From Gnetum montanum (taxonomy: Eukaryota; Streptophyta; Gnetopsida; Gnetales; Gnetaceae), in contig MNCI01033307.1 of NCBI GenBank assembly GCA_015680685.1, forward strand, positions 233,593 to 297,592: a stretch of DNA of 64,000 nucleotides, given 5' to 3'. Numbering within the stretch: position 1 is the first letter of the stretch; every line of letters begins with the position of its first letter. The notes below the pieces were generated by a model. That model did not search any database. It was not told the DNA's origin and saw nothing but the letters and a program-made list of their open reading frames with translations. The translations under genes were made by a program, and so were the position numbers. Positions 43,927 to 55,605 of the stretch are shown here, piece by piece.

Positions 43927-46059
43927 TGTTGGCGACCGTTTGGGACGCGACCGCCAACGAGTGTCCTCGAACAGGATTTAGGTGTCTGCTGGTCTCTGGC
44001 AACACCAAGGCCCAGATACCTCTAAATAAACTCAGTAGTTAATGTGAGTATGTGTGTGTGCTGTTGCGGTGTGTGGTTGTGTGAAATGTAACGATTGCGT
44101 TGTGTGTAAACTACAAATGACTTCCTTTAAAGAGATTCAGCCAACTTTGCCAAGTACTGTGAGTTGTTGAAAGTTTCCTATTTTGTTCAACTGCCTAGTC
44201 TATGCGGTCCTTATAATACCTACTTGTAACAAATAAAATTTTGCAAAAACATTTGAGCACAACTCCACAAATCTACTCCTAATTTTCCCTAGAGAAAGAG
44301 ATAGTTCCACAAGAAAACTAGAAATAGAGCAAGATTTGATGGAAATAGACAGAAAAGAAAGAAGATATGTGTGGACCTCAAATATTTAAACAATGTAAAA
44401 TGACATGAGTAAACACTTTGCAATAAAGCTATCCCAAATTCAATATCTATGAATTATTCAAACTTCCAAGGCTCAAACAAGAAATTTCTTCAAGACAATC
44501 CTACTATGTTACCAAAAATTGCTGCGTAAACTACCACGTACAAGACCCCATTTTGGCTAGATAATAGATGTCAATGATTGCATTCAACAGAACCTTCGAA
44601 AGACTTGACAATTTCTTATTGAAATAATACGGAAATTCACTTTAAAGATAAAAAGAAGCTATTCTAGTCCCATCAAAATACCAAAGATTTTCTGAACCCT
44701 CTTGACTTCTAAATTGTTCAACAGCATGACTACAAGCAAAGGCTCTCTTACAACAATCCCAATAGCAGTTCCTATACGTTGCACAATAACAATTTACTAC
44801 TAAAATGCTCTTAAGGATTTTAAACACAAGCGCTTCTATGGCAAAATTTTAATAGAAATTTCTATCAGGAAACAAGAACGATAAGAGCAACCTAAAAATC
44901 CCAAAATTACTTGCCAAGGATGATACTATCTAAACCACTAGTTAAGAAATTTAAACAAAAATAAAACATAACTCACAGGACTATGAAAAAGAAGTTGAAA
45001 TATTTTCTTTAGCAAGCCATCTTATAAGCAATCTTCTTTACAAATGCCCTTCTCAAGACCCAAAATGTGTCTTCAAGTAAGAGCCCAAGTGCTAACTAGT
45101 AGCCTTCCAAAGTGTGATATATCAAGTGTCTTCTTCCAAAAGTCCCCCCTCCCTCCTCCCCACCCCCCACTTTTTTCCTTACCCATAAAGCCTTTTTATA
45201 AGGTTCATAAGGTAGTTACATTCCAAAATATCCTAGCTAACTTTTCTCCCAAGTAAGGAGGTTACAACTTACCCATTTAGTTAGGAGGAAGTTATGTAGT
45301 TAGGAAGTTATACATAAAGTTAGGAGGAATTAATATTTGTAAATATTATAAATATTTCTTTTGTAAGTAATTTATTTATTTATTTATTAAAATAAATCCA
45401 AAATCCCTAATTTAATTTAATTATTTTATTAAAATTTTAAATACTAAATGTTATTAAGCCCTAATAAATTTTTTCATAAAAATATAATATAATATCCACC
45501 TTGGGGTGTAGATGTCGATGGTAGCGGAAAATAATTTATCTATTCTTGTACCCCTAGAAATAGTATTTTAAATTCGGTGATGGCTCGAAATATGATTCCA
45601 AATGTGAAGGCACCAATCCTGTAACTGCTGGCAACTAATTCTGAATTACCTCACCCTGCCAAAAATCATTACCAACTGCCATCACGGGAGAGGGCTCTGC
45701 CACCGCATTAGGAAAGGTCGCCATGTGTTTCGTAGGAATCTGCAACTATTGTAACCTTCGCTTCTCATAAATGCTCTTCAATTTTTGATGATTATAACAG
45801 AAATTTTGCAAGGTGTTTGATATCCTTGAGCAGAGCAAATTGATCATCGCTTCGTATATTTTCACTGCCTTCCGTACATAGCGTCCATCTGTGGCAACTG
45901 GTAAAATTTCTGACTTATGAAATTTTCCTCCAACATTTAATACAGACCCTTCAAGCAACATCCACCAAGGATTTTGAATCATTAGCTACTATTACAGGTG
46001 GAAGCCCAAACTTGTTTATTGCGTGAAACAGGTGCCCGTTCTTCTGAAATCTATCTTTC

Positions 46060-46171
46060 CAATGATCTTGAACAAGCCGTAGGTGCCACCACCGAAATCA
46101 AAGATGAGCACACTGTGCTCTGCCCTAGACTGGCCCGAGTTCTTCTTGCACAGTCCGTATGTGATTACTGC
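46060..46171 (-). pseudogene. HSP70-like ATPase-domain fragment captured in H
   Basis: The minus strand reads AVITYGLCKKNSGQ...HSVLIFDFGGGTYGLFK, about 38 codons. HSP70 proteins carry AAIAYGLDKK...VLIFDLGGGTFDVS at this place (phosphate-2 loop of the ATPase domain). Sequence on either side does not match HSP70. Just upstream is an Ala/Glu/Pro-rich stretch (MSPDAAAAGSPEAENSEPEF) of unknown origin, so the insert looks chimeric. The gene symbol is left empty because the paralogue cannot be told. Confidence 0.72.
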
Positions 46172-46470
46172 CAAAAACCTGCTCAATACAGCTCAGTCGT
46201 GAAAAAGGGCCTCCATGCACTCCATGAACTCGGGCTCGCTGTTCTCAGCCTCCGGCGAGCCGGCTGCGGCTGCGTCCGGTGACATTGATTCGCAGATCTG
46301 GTCGATGAGTGGGTGTGATTCTGAGTAGGTACCAGATGACGTATTTTCCAAAAAAGCCCAAAAGCTCAAAAACCATGGTATCCAGTTCTGTATTTCAGCA
46401 ACATTTTCAATGGGCTTCTCAACTTGCAGAAATTCGGGTTCATCTGCAACAAAAGCCTTCTCATCTTTCG

Positions 46471-46868
46471 TTAATTTAAATTTATCAAATGAAATTCAAA
46501 ACCTGATGGCAGTCCATTCGTTAGATCTTTTGCATGCTTCCAACTCTTAACTGGACCATAAAGCTTAGGCATAGAACTTAAAAATCCATTATCCACGGTG
46601 GTGTCTATTTTTCCAATAGTAACAGGGAGTATGCTTTTTGCGGTAAATAATCTCATCCTTAGTTTGCTATTCCAATCTTCAATAAAGGAATAATTTGGCA
46701 TTTTGTTTTCCAAGAAGGCCTCAACATTAAAATTATTTACCAGTGGATTACTTCTCCAAAAATACCCATTAACCCACAACACTAAAGTTGTAAATTTACA
46801 ACCATAGATTGTTCCAATTTTAAATAAAATATTCCAACTGTTCCATGGAATGGCCAAATGTGCCAACA
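46471..46868 (-). CDS. Hypothetical 132-codon ORF inside H
   Basis: An open minus-strand frame begins one base outside the H end (ATG at 46869-46867 uses the first base of the duplication). It reads MLAHLAIPWNSWNILFK, ending FEFHLINLN. No family recognised. It has an aromatic-rich, possibly globular composition. Its length is unusual for this decayed window and it may be part of a captured gene or chance. Confidence 0.25.
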
Positions 46869-46873
46869 CCTAC

Positions 46874-47640
46874 ATCTTCTAACACCACTCCCTTGCCACT
46901 TGCACCACCTATGGAAGGAGAAATCCCATTGTAGCCACAGTAACAAAATGTCATGATGTTAGTAAACTTACAACCAAATGATCATTCAAGTGGCTATGAG
47001 CATAAGCTTTGAAAAAGGACTTTCTTTATGTCAAACAATTCATAAAAACCCTTGCAGACATATCATTGATTGCTAACCATGCATCAAATGCTTTAGGAAA
47101 TACCCTCAAGCCTCCTTCAAATAAAATGTCCTCTAATGTCCATACTATCATATTGACCCATTTGGTCATAGATTACATCAAGGTAGGATACCTTCCCAAG
47201 AAATGAACTAATCCTAAGAGTCTTCTAATCTATTTGCAAATTACAAGAAATGATCTTTGCAAGGCTCTACTAGATTCAGGTTCTAGGATAAACTTAATTT
47301 CTCATAAGACGTATAAGACTTAGAACTTACCTTTACTCAAAAAATGAAACATTAGATTAGAGATTGTGGATTAGTTCATCACTATTCCTTTGAGATTAGT
47401 GGAGGACATTATGACCACTATTTATGGTTGGTCATATTTAGTAGAAATCCTAGTGATCCATATGGATAAAAATAAAGGAGAGTTTCTTATTATCATGGGA
47501 AGGACTTGGCTTAGTATAATTGTTGCCAAGATGGGAATTAGAGATCTTTCCTTGAAAATTTTCAAGGAAAATGAATTTGAAAAGCTTGAGAAGAAGTGAG
47601 TTCCATGCATCACATACAATGACATAGGGTGTCATTACAT
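46874..47640 (+). pseudogene. Protease of element G
   Basis: A linker, then LIYLQITRNDLCKALLDSGS and RINLISHKTYKT (active site DSG near 47270), NIRLEIVD, IPLRLVEDIMTTIYGW, KGEFLIIMGRTWLSIIVAK. These match B and C in order. It keeps the D-S-G triad that B and C have lost. Ends with EKLEKK near 47600. Two or three stops. Confidence 0.8.
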
Positions 47641-47859
47641 ATAAAGAATATGAGTTATGAAGATTACATCTATCACAACATGTAATAAGTGTGCCAAAGC
47701 ATCAAATATTCAAAGGTGCCTATATGTAGTAGCCACAAAGTAAGAAGGTACCCAATGGCTAACCATACATAATAACTCTAAATTCACAATATGCATGGAG
47801 CCAGTGGAGCTCCTTACAAGTGCTTACATAGATAACATGGATGCAATGAACCAAATACC

Positions 47860-48383
47860 TAACCAACTCTCTGACAAAAACATAGAGATGAATTAGAGGG
47901 AGTTAGAAATCCTTGATGATTTCAGGTAGGAGCCCCTTGAACTTAAGCCTTTACCAACAACATTAGAATACATTTTTCTTATTAATGATAAGTTGGCAAT
48001 TATCAATGCCAATCTCACATAAGAATAAAAAAAGAAGCTAATGAAGGCAGTGAACAAATGACCAATAGCCTTTGCATTTTTATATCATTAGTTGACAAGA
48101 ATAGAACCACAAATATGATATCATTGTATTTGTCTAGACTCATCCATCAAATCAAGGAGACAACCATAGAGAAGGTTTAATATGAAGCTTAAGTAAGTTA
48201 TTAAGGATAAAATGAAATAACTTCTTAAGGTAGGATTCATCTATCCTATAGTAGATAGTCAGTTGGTAAGCTCACTTGTGATTATTCCAAAGAAGGGAGC
48301 CAAATGAAGAGTCTTTGTAGACTTCCTACTATTGAACATGGAAATATTTAATGATCATTTTCCATTATCATTTGTGGACTAGG
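47860..48383 (+). pseudogene. Reverse transcriptase of element G, first part
   Basis: Athila-type start EPLELKPLPTTLEYIFL near 47935, then AIINANLT, a degraded thumb-side stretch, VGFIYPIVDSQLVSSLVIIP, KKGAK and RVFVDFLLLNMEIFNDHFPL ending SFVD-stop. The stop is TAG where C and the family have Gln (CAG). The solo LTR interrupts here. Confidence 0.8.
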
Positions 48384-48565
48384 TGATGAGTGGCGAGGTA
48401 CCCCTACACTCAACCATACGAAACGAGCGTCGCACGCGCGATCCGGTCGAACTCCGCAGATGGACTAGTTGTAGCACCTAGACAGTTAAGCCTTAGGTCA
48501 CAGTTCGCTGTCTTCCCATCTAGACTAGTTTTGCATATGTCACGTATGGTTTAGTCTAGATGAGG

Positions 48566-48759
48566 NNNNNNNNNNNNNNNNNNNNNNNNNNNNNNNNNNN
48601 NNNNNNNNNNNNNNNNNNNNNNNNNNNNNNNNNNNNNNNNNNNNNNNNNNNNNNNNNNNNNNNNNNNNNNNNNNNNNNNNNNNNNNNNNNNNNNNNNNNN
48701 NNNNNNNNNNNNNNNNNNNNNNNNNNNNNNNNNNNNNNNNNNNNNNNNNNNNNNNNNNN
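48566..48759. other. Assembly gap of 194 N
   Basis: A run of N inside the U5 side of the solo LTR. Translations across it are meaningless. Confidence 0.99.
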
Positions 48760-48984
48760 TAAGTGAATGCTGCAATGATGAAGTAATCTCGATCTTTATT
48801 GCCGGTCATGTGCGTGTCCAAGTACGGCACACTCGAATAAAGACACCGTACAATCACATTCACCACACTGCGGGCAGACACGGGAAAATTCTAACTTTGG
48901 AGGGATCAAACTGGCAGAGCTTCGCTACCTAAAACTGGGATGATAAAATGAGGGAGAGCCGCCTCTTATTTATAGGAATTGCGG

Positions 48985-49125
48985 CTGGCTACGATATCGC
49001 GTACGCAATATCGCAGGGAAGGACGCGATATCGCGGCCCATGATACATCGCGACCCATGATACAATGCCACCCATGATACAACGCAACCCATGATACAAC
49101 ATGGGTGCCTTAACGTGGGTGCCTT
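48985..49125 (-). repeat. U3 repeat block: ATATCGCG palindromes and 17-bp units
   Basis: CGATATCGCG-type palindromes (48991-49036) are followed by four 17-bp units of the type GC(G/A)(A/G)CCCATGATACAAC (about 49033-49100) and a GTGGGTGCCTTAA pair (49100-49130). All lie upstream of the TATA box on the minus strand, where other family LTRs have GGCC...ATCGATG units. Confidence 0.85.
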
Positions 49126-49170
49126 AAGGCGACCGCCAGCACTATGAGCAATTCAGGTCTCATCACCAGG

Positions 49171-49700
49171 TAAAGGATAAAATTGCAAGACATTACTACT
49201 ATAATTTTCTAGATAGTTATAGTAATTATAATCAAATCTATATATACTAGAAGATCAACCAAGATAACTTTCACATGTCCCTAGGAGACTTTTGCATATA
49301 AGAAGATGTCCTTTGGCTTGTGCAATGCCCTTGCAACTTTCCAATACCTAGTACTTAGTATTTTTTAGTGAAAAATTAGTAGTGGTGTGGAAGTCTTCAT
49401 GGATGATTTCTCCACCTATGGTACCAACTTTGAACATGTCTTGAACCATTTGGAGTCGGTACTAAAGAGCTATGTAGAGACAAACTTACAGACCAATTGG
49501 TAGAAAGGCCATTTGATGGTCCAAGAGGACATAGCCTTAGGACACCAAATTTTAGGAAAAGAGATTAAGGTGAACCTACAGAATGTACAAGTCATCCAAG
49601 GAATCACCAAGCAACCACAAACTGTAAAAATGTAAGATCATTTCTTAGCCACACTGGTTACTATAGGTGCTTCATTGAGAATTTTTCCAAAATTGTCAAA
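49171..49700 (+). pseudogene. Reverse transcriptase of element G, second part
   Basis: Resumes after the solo LTR with HYYYNFLDSYSNYNQI-type palm sequence, then MSFGLCNALATFQ (near 49310), the catalytic GVEVFMDDFSTYGTNFEHVL (near 49390-49445; FMDD is usual in Athila) and the RT end [19 protein letters not shown]-like block near 49640-49690. TAG and TAA stops and one frameshift. Confidence 0.82.
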
Positions 49701-50240
49701 CCACTATTGGAGCTTATAAATAAAGATGCACCTTTTGATTAGACTAAGGAATGTGAACAAGCATTCCAATAGCTAAAGCATAAGCTTGTACAAACTTCCA
49801 TTCTATGCTCTAGATTGATCTAAAGCATTCCACATAATGACAGATATATCCAACTATGCATTGGGGGGATGCTTACATAATTGGATGATCAAAAACATCC
49901 ATTTTACATCCACTATGCAAGAAAAAGCATTGTGGATGAACAGCTAAAATACACCATCACTAAGAAGGAGCTCCTAACACTAGTGTATGCCTTGGAAAAA
50001 TTTAGGCACTATGTACTTAGATATTAAATTTTTGTGCATAGTGATCATAGTACCATCCATTTCCTAATGAACAAGCTAGTGGTTAGCCCTTATGGCATGC
50101 AATGGCTGGTAATTTTACAAGAGTTTAACCTTAACATGATGGACAAGAAAGGAACCAAGAACGTAGTCATCGATCATTTGTTTCAGTTACAATGGGATAG
50201 CAAGGAGGATGAGAAGCATTTATCTAACAATTTCTAGATA
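49701..50240 (+). pseudogene. RNase H of element G
   Basis: LIYKDAPFDxTKECEQAF, then a YALGGCLHN-like substrate block, YTITKKELLTLVYALEKFRH, and the ORF at 50034-50237 (HSDHSTIHFLMNKLVVSPYG, MQWLVILQEFNLNMMDKKGT, KNVVIDHLFQLQWDSKEDEK). It matches B and C. Confidence 0.8.
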
Positions 50241-51560
50241 AAATCCTCTTTGCTAAATCCAATGAAATCAAAGAGCCCAGGGGTACTAGCTGGTATGATG
50301 AATTTCTCTCTTATCTTCTCACATAGGAGACCCCATCTTAATGAGACAAGAAGAAGAAATGGTAGTTTCTTCACCAAGTCAAGAACTACATGAAAATCCA
50401 AGGAAACCTTACAAGGTTTGTGTCGATGGCCTAGTTTGATGGTGTGTAACTAATAATGATTAGTTGTACATCCTCCAATATGTTCATGAGGATCCTTATA
50501 GGGATCACTATGGAGGAAGTAATACAACTATGAAGATCATCATGGCAGGATACTTCTAGCTAATGATCTTTAGGAATGCTTACCATTTCTTGCATTCATG
50601 CGAACAATGTCAAAGAGATGGAGGAATGATGGTATGAATAGAAGGGTCCCCAATATTGGATCCAACCACTAGACTCTTTCAACCTCTAGGAAATTGACTT
50701 CATGGAACCCATCACTTCCATGTTAAATGGGAAGGCTTACATCATTATTATTGTTGAATACTACACTAAGTGGATTGAAGCTATAATAGTATTGAACTGT
50801 ACATCCACCACTATAGCTAGGTTTGTATAATCATAGGTGGTAAATAGTTTTAATGTGCCTAGAGTACTCATTTCTAGAAATGGAACCCACTTTACAGGAT
50901 CTACTTTTTGAAAACTAATGCAACACTTGGGGGTGCAACATCAACTTATAACCCCTTGTCATCCCTAAGCTAATGGTTAAGCTGAGGTTACCAATAGCAA
51001 GATTACTAGGATTATAACAAGAATAATCAGTAGATATAGGAAGGATTGAAGTCCAAAACTCAATGATGCCCTCCAGGCATATCATTGAAACTAGAAGCTT
51101 CCTATAGGCTACTTTTCCTATGAGTTAATGTACAAAAAGTTACTAAAACTTCCAATTCAAGTTGAACTTCGTACACTCACAACCTATGAGCTTGACCTAG
51201 ACCTTAATATAGCCCAAAATAAATGTCTAATAACACTTAATGTGCTAGATGAGAATTGATAGGTAATCCTAATAATGAATGAAGTACATAAGGTACACCG
51301 CAAACAATGTCATGATGCATAGATAAAAAGAGTTAATTTTCAACTTGGTAATAAGGTTCTTTACTAGAATCCCATGCATGTGCCATATGCACTAAGTTTC
51401 AAACATTATGAGAAGGATCTTACATCATACGTGCAACTTTTCCTTAGAGGTTCATGACCATTTACCATCAATCCATCCTTCACAAGCATATTTTAGTCAA
51501 CATACAGTAAGTTAAGCCATCCCTAAAATCCAAAGTAATCAACAACACTAACACCTCTAC
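50241..51560 (+). pseudogene. Integrase of element G
   Basis: HHCC zinc region (KVCVDGLV-WC, CEQCQRDGGMM near 50600), then core: IDFMEPITSMLNGKAYIIII, YYTKWIEA, SRNGTHFTGSTF, QHLGVQHQLITPCHP, NG-AEVTNSKITRIITRIIS, CP-LNDALQAYH and SYELMYKKLLKLPIQVE. The C-terminal domain has FQLGNKVLY near 51340 and ends about 51560. TAA/TAG stops throughout. Confidence 0.78.
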
Positions 51561-52040
51561 ATTGGAACAGGCTCACTTCATTTTTTGAATCTCCTCCTCT
51601 CAACATAGTCATATGACAGATGGCCATCCATACTAACAACTTGATGAGGCTAACTAATTTTGCACCTTTTTGTTTTTTACCATTCTTTATATGTTTTTCA
51701 TTTTCTAGAATATTTTATTGATTATTTTATATATTTTTCATTTTTTCACCTTTATTAATTTCATCTAGTTTTATTAGAAATATTTGATTTTGTTATTGCT
51801 ATCACAAATCTAGAAAGTTATTCAAGGCAAGCTATTACTATTTTGATTGATTAACCAAACAAAAAAATTTTGTATTTAGATTATGTTTCCTACTAATAAT
51901 CTATCAATTTTCTAGTGGTATCAGGTAGTGAGTTCATGACATCCACTCATTCTATCTATTACATGAGAGATTAGTATCCTAGAAGCATAAGATTCTTTTA
52001 CATTACAACTTAAAATTAATTAATGATCTTGATACCTAAC
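51561..52040 (+). other. 3' spacer of element G, cut by element C
   Basis: Non-coding and T-rich. Similar to 59321-59680 of C (shared GTTAGTGAGTTCATGTCATCCACCCAT-type block at 51925-51955 and 59648-59675). C begins at 52041. Confidence 0.65.
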
Positions 52041-52900
52041 TAATGAGTCAGTCATTGGGCCACATCAATGGGATGCCATTGAGAGGATCCCGTCGATGTA
52101 GGGTTTGACACATTAACATGTACCTGTCGATGGGTCATCCTATTTCCGCCTATAAATGTGTGCCTACCTATCGCATTTGTGGTAATCTTTCCATAGTTGT
52201 AGTGAAGTGCTTGCAATTTTTTCATTTAAGAGTTTGAATATTTTTTGAGTGCCCATAGTAGGAGTCAAAGAGTATATGGATCTTTATTCAAGCACTGTTA
52301 TACTTCAGCACTTTAGTGTGGATGGCAATCAAGATTACCTTTTTTGATAAACCTTACAACACTTGGACTAGATTAATTATTTCCTTATGCATTTAATATT
52401 CATGCAATTTACCTTAATGTTTTAAGTAATTAAGTAATTAATCAATATCAATTTAATAGCAATACATAAGTACAACCATTTTGAGCATACTCTTGGCACT
52501 TGGTAATCCCAGTGACACTTAATGTTTGGTAACCCAGTAGCATTATAATGTGTTCAAGATATGTACAACAAGTGGGAAAAATGCTTATGTTAGGATTAGT
52601 TAAATATTAGCTAGTAATTATATTAGATTGGGTAAGTAATTGATTACTTTATTTTTTATTCTTTTCCTAGGTTACTTATATCATAACAAATAAAAATGAT
52701 AAAAATCATATGCCTCAATTACACTTAACCATACACTTGCACTTCACAAGTGGAACTGGGAAGATAACGATTGCAATAATTAGTTTCACCTCCTAGAACC
52801 AGTGTACTTAGAAACCTAAAGTCTTTAGAATTTTCCTAGATCATTGAGTGAATGTTAGTGATTCATATGGTTGTGCATAGGGTATACTTTCTATTCATCG
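52041..52900 (+). repeat. 5' LTR of element C
   Basis: 860 bp. Starts TAATGAGTCAG (TG decayed to TA) and ends TTCATCG (CA to CG). U3 units GGGCCACATCAATGGG, GGATCCCGTCGATG and CTGTCGATGGG (52055-52135) precede CCTATAAATG (52149-52158). Confidence 0.88.
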
Positions 52901-52901
52901 T

Positions 52902-52918
52902 TGGCACTGTTGCCAGGG
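52902..52918 (+). promoter_or_regulatory. tRNA-Asp-type primer-binding site of element C
   Basis: TGGCACTGTTGCCAGGGA, one base after the LTR. It differs from the plant tRNA-Asp complement TGGCGCCGTTGCCGGGGA only by transitions. This primer is usual for Athila-type elements. Confidence 0.82.
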
Positions 52919-53069
52919 ATTTTAGTTAGCTACTTGCACTATCTAGGATTTAGTGAAAATTACTCAACATTGTTGGATCAAACCTTAAAGTCACAATCAT
53001 TCAAATAATAATAATAATTGTAAAAGGCACACTAGTATTTTTTGTTAATCCAAAATATCTTCTTCTCAT

Positions 53070-55605
53070 AGGGACAATTCTTTGCCAAAATTTGAGCCCA
53101 CATCCAATTAAAGGAATGAACAATCAAACTAGCTAGTGCCCAAACGATGCTAAGTGATATATATTCATCCTGATGAGTATGTACCTAACTTTACCTTTGT
53201 CCTACATTAGGATGAGTAGATGCAGTGGAAGGACATGGAGGGCAACATTGTGTTGCCACCTAATCGATCAGTTCCAATGATGCTCCAAAAAACTCTTATG
53301 AGGTTGGGCATCCAAAGTCTCCATGTTGAATACGTTGTGCAAGACCATGAATCTAGGGATTACAATCCCATGGAGGCATAACATAAAATTGATCAATAAT
53401 AGGATAAGAACTATGAAGCTACAAAGGGAAAATAGTTCAATAAACCCTTGTTCCTATTGGGCTAAAAAGATAATGAGGATCCCTTCTCTGGGGGTTCTCA
53501 TTTCACTAACTCTTTCCCCCTAGGCTTTGATGAAGGGGACTTGAACCAGAACTCACAATCTACTATAAATAATCCTAGTTCAAGTTAGAATGGATCCCAT
53601 GACCATGGGGGATCCAAAGGTGGGAGTCATGGAAGGGACCAGGATAGGCATCATGATGATGATCATGGTCATGACCATTGAAGAGGAGGTGGCAAGCACA
53701 GTGGATATGTTATTCTTCCTTCCTCTTCACCTTTGTCATCCTCTTCTTCCTCTTCTAGCTTCAATCATAGCCATAGAGGATGTGACCATGATGAAGGTGA
53801 TCAACGAGACAGAGATGATCATGGGGCCCATCAGACTAGTCAAGATTAGGGACATGAGCAATCAAGGGAGGCCCACTATCATGAAATAAGGGATAGCATA
53901 GGGCATCATAGACATCATGATAATTGCAAAGGCTATGACTATGATGAGCCTTTACTTACAGCTTGAAATACATTGAACATTAGAGAGGTAGTAAGAATTT
54001 TGACAAGGCATGTGAAAGATAGCAGAATCAAGTGTTTGGATATGAATAATATCCCCAAATTTGAAGGGGGATACAACTCAGATCTATAGAATCATCTTCA
54101 AGCCTTTCACGATGTTTGTGCCTTATAAAACATGGAGAATCACTGATAGAAACTAAAGCTATTCCCAAGGACACTCATAAAAGAAGCTAAAAGTTGGTAC
54201 TAGTCCTTGGAGCTAGAATCAATCATTAGATGAAGTATGATGCTTGAGCTCTTCACGGATAAGCATCAAATATACACCCAAGTGTCCAACCTGAGAAAAC
54301 AAATCCAAGGTTGAAAACAAGGAAAACATGAACCCTTGGACATAGCCATGGGCAGGTACTATTCCCTTTTACATCAATGTCCTAACCATGGTTATTCTCA
54401 AAGCAAGCAGCTTTGCCATATCATGGATGGGCTCCACATAGAAACAAGGGGAACTCTTGGGGTCTATGCATAAGGGAGACTGCTAAAATTAAGGGTCCAT
54501 AAAATTCAAAGGCTAATAAAGTAGCTTGTTAAGAAAGAAGGAGAATTGAGAAAAATGGAAAGTGCTAAGGGGTACAACCGAGATTCTTCAATTAGAAAAA
54601 GTGAGGTTTGGTTTTGTGATAATGAGGAGGAGGCACCACTGATGAGGTGGTGCAACAAAAGATCTCACCAATTCAGAAATCTATTTTCAAAATTTTAGCC
54701 AAGGTAGATAAAATGTAGGACTCTTTGGATGAAAAGTTCCAAATCACTCTAAAAATAGTAGAGGAATCCAAAGAGCAAAGTACTAATCATGATCGTAGGA
54801 GATGGCAGGAAGCTAAACGTGCCCACCAAAGGGGTAAGGGCAAGGTTGCTACAGTAGAGGAGGTTGTAGAATTTGAAATGAATGATGATGGTGGCTATGA
54901 CATCTACCAATACAAACATCCTAAGGGATGTTGTCCCATTGTGTCACACTTGCAAAATTCTAGGGTGTATGCTCTAAATCCTAAATTGGCAAGAAGGAGA
55001 GCACCAAGAAAGTTGCCTTATGCATAATGCAACCCAAGTTAATTCCATCAACAACAAGCCTATTATCCAAGTGGAGCTCCACCAAAACCTTATGAGTAGT
55101 ATCATCAATGAAAGCACTCACAGTCATGGGGGATGCCACCACCAAGGCAACAATACCCTTATCGATAGCCTAATCCATATGGGTACTATGTTTAGTACCC
55201 CATTTCTCTGCATGACTCTTCCAGTCACACCTCATTCCAGCATCACTACTACCCTTCTAAGTACTACAAAGCTCAATCTCCATTTCCAAGAGGGGAATCC
55301 CATTTTCCTCTTTATCCTCTTCATTCTTTTGCACATGTCCCTCCATCTTCCACTCAATTAGCACTTTCTTCATCAATGCAAGGTGAAATTCCAACCCAAC
55401 TACAGTGACATAATGCTACTAGGGTTGTTAACTTATAGCTAAATTCTCTATTGAGTGGTTCAAAAACCAAATCCTAAATAAGACCATTCTTCTAAACCAA
55501 TAGTCCTACAAAGCCCTCATAGACTTATGTGGCTAATAGTCCTACTTCTCCCTCATCCTCTGCATCTACTCCGTTTAAGTCCCTTTCAAATTAAATGCCT
55601 TCCAA
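53070..55605 (+). pseudogene. Gag of element C and gag-protease linker
   Basis: The N-terminal segment (53150-53370) has HPDEYVPNFTFVLH and MEGNIVLPPNRSVPMMLQ. A long His/Asp/Arg-rich linker follows (53590-53930). The Athila core spans about 53950-54500 (NIREVVRIL, NIPKFEGGYNSDL, KLKLFPRTLIKEAKSWY, HQCPNHGYSQSKQLCHIMDG, TRGTLGVYA). A charged C-terminal block follows (54725-55027: QAKRAHQRGKGKVATVEE-like and YQYKHPKGCCPIVSHLQN). From about 55030 to 55600 a Tyr/Pro/Gly-rich linker is broken in frame. No zinc knuckle is visible, as in most Athila gags. Confidence 0.82.

Larger units (their letters stand above)
43927..46868. mobile_element. TG...CA-bounded 2.9-kb insertion H (solo LTR or small LTR-type element)
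   Basis: Starts TGTTGGC and ends GCCAACA (7-bp inverted ends) between exact 5-bp duplications CCTAC (43922-43926 and 46869-46873). The TGTTGG...CCAACA ends are common in Ty1/copia-type LTRs. I find no internal direct repeat, so it is either one very long solo LTR or a non-autonomous element. It is richer in CpG than its surroundings (45600-46330). It contains an HSP70-like fragment and other short coding-looking stretches on the minus strand. A CCTTATAAAAAGGC box on that strand near 45190-45205 could be a TATA box. Confidence 0.78.
48384..49165 (-). repeat. Solo Athila-like LTR in the G RT gene
   Basis: The minus-strand LTR starts TGATGAGACCTG and ends GGTACCTCGCCACTCATCA. It is flanked by CTAGG (48379-48383) and CCAGG (49166-49170), a 5-bp duplication with one change. 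No internal sequence follows on either side; RT of G resumes at 49171. It is much richer in CpG than the other family LTRs (ACGAGCGTCGCACGCGCGATC), so younger. TATA (CTATAAATAAG) lies near 48966-48976, AATAAAGATCG near 48790. 194 bases are N. Confidence 0.9.
42883..52040 (+). mobile_element. Athila-like element G, gag to 3' spacer (interrupted)
   Basis: Collinear with C from the gag core to the post-integrase spacer. It begins abruptly inside gag next to the D LTR, so D probably inserted into G. It is interrupted by H (43927-46868) and by a solo LTR (48384-49165). Element C starts within its spacer, and the rest of G (ORF3 and 3' LTR) would be past the window end. Confidence 0.75.

Noticed and set aside
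48540-48881. Open frames across the N run
   Set aside because: They exist only because N was translated as X; no evidence of coding.
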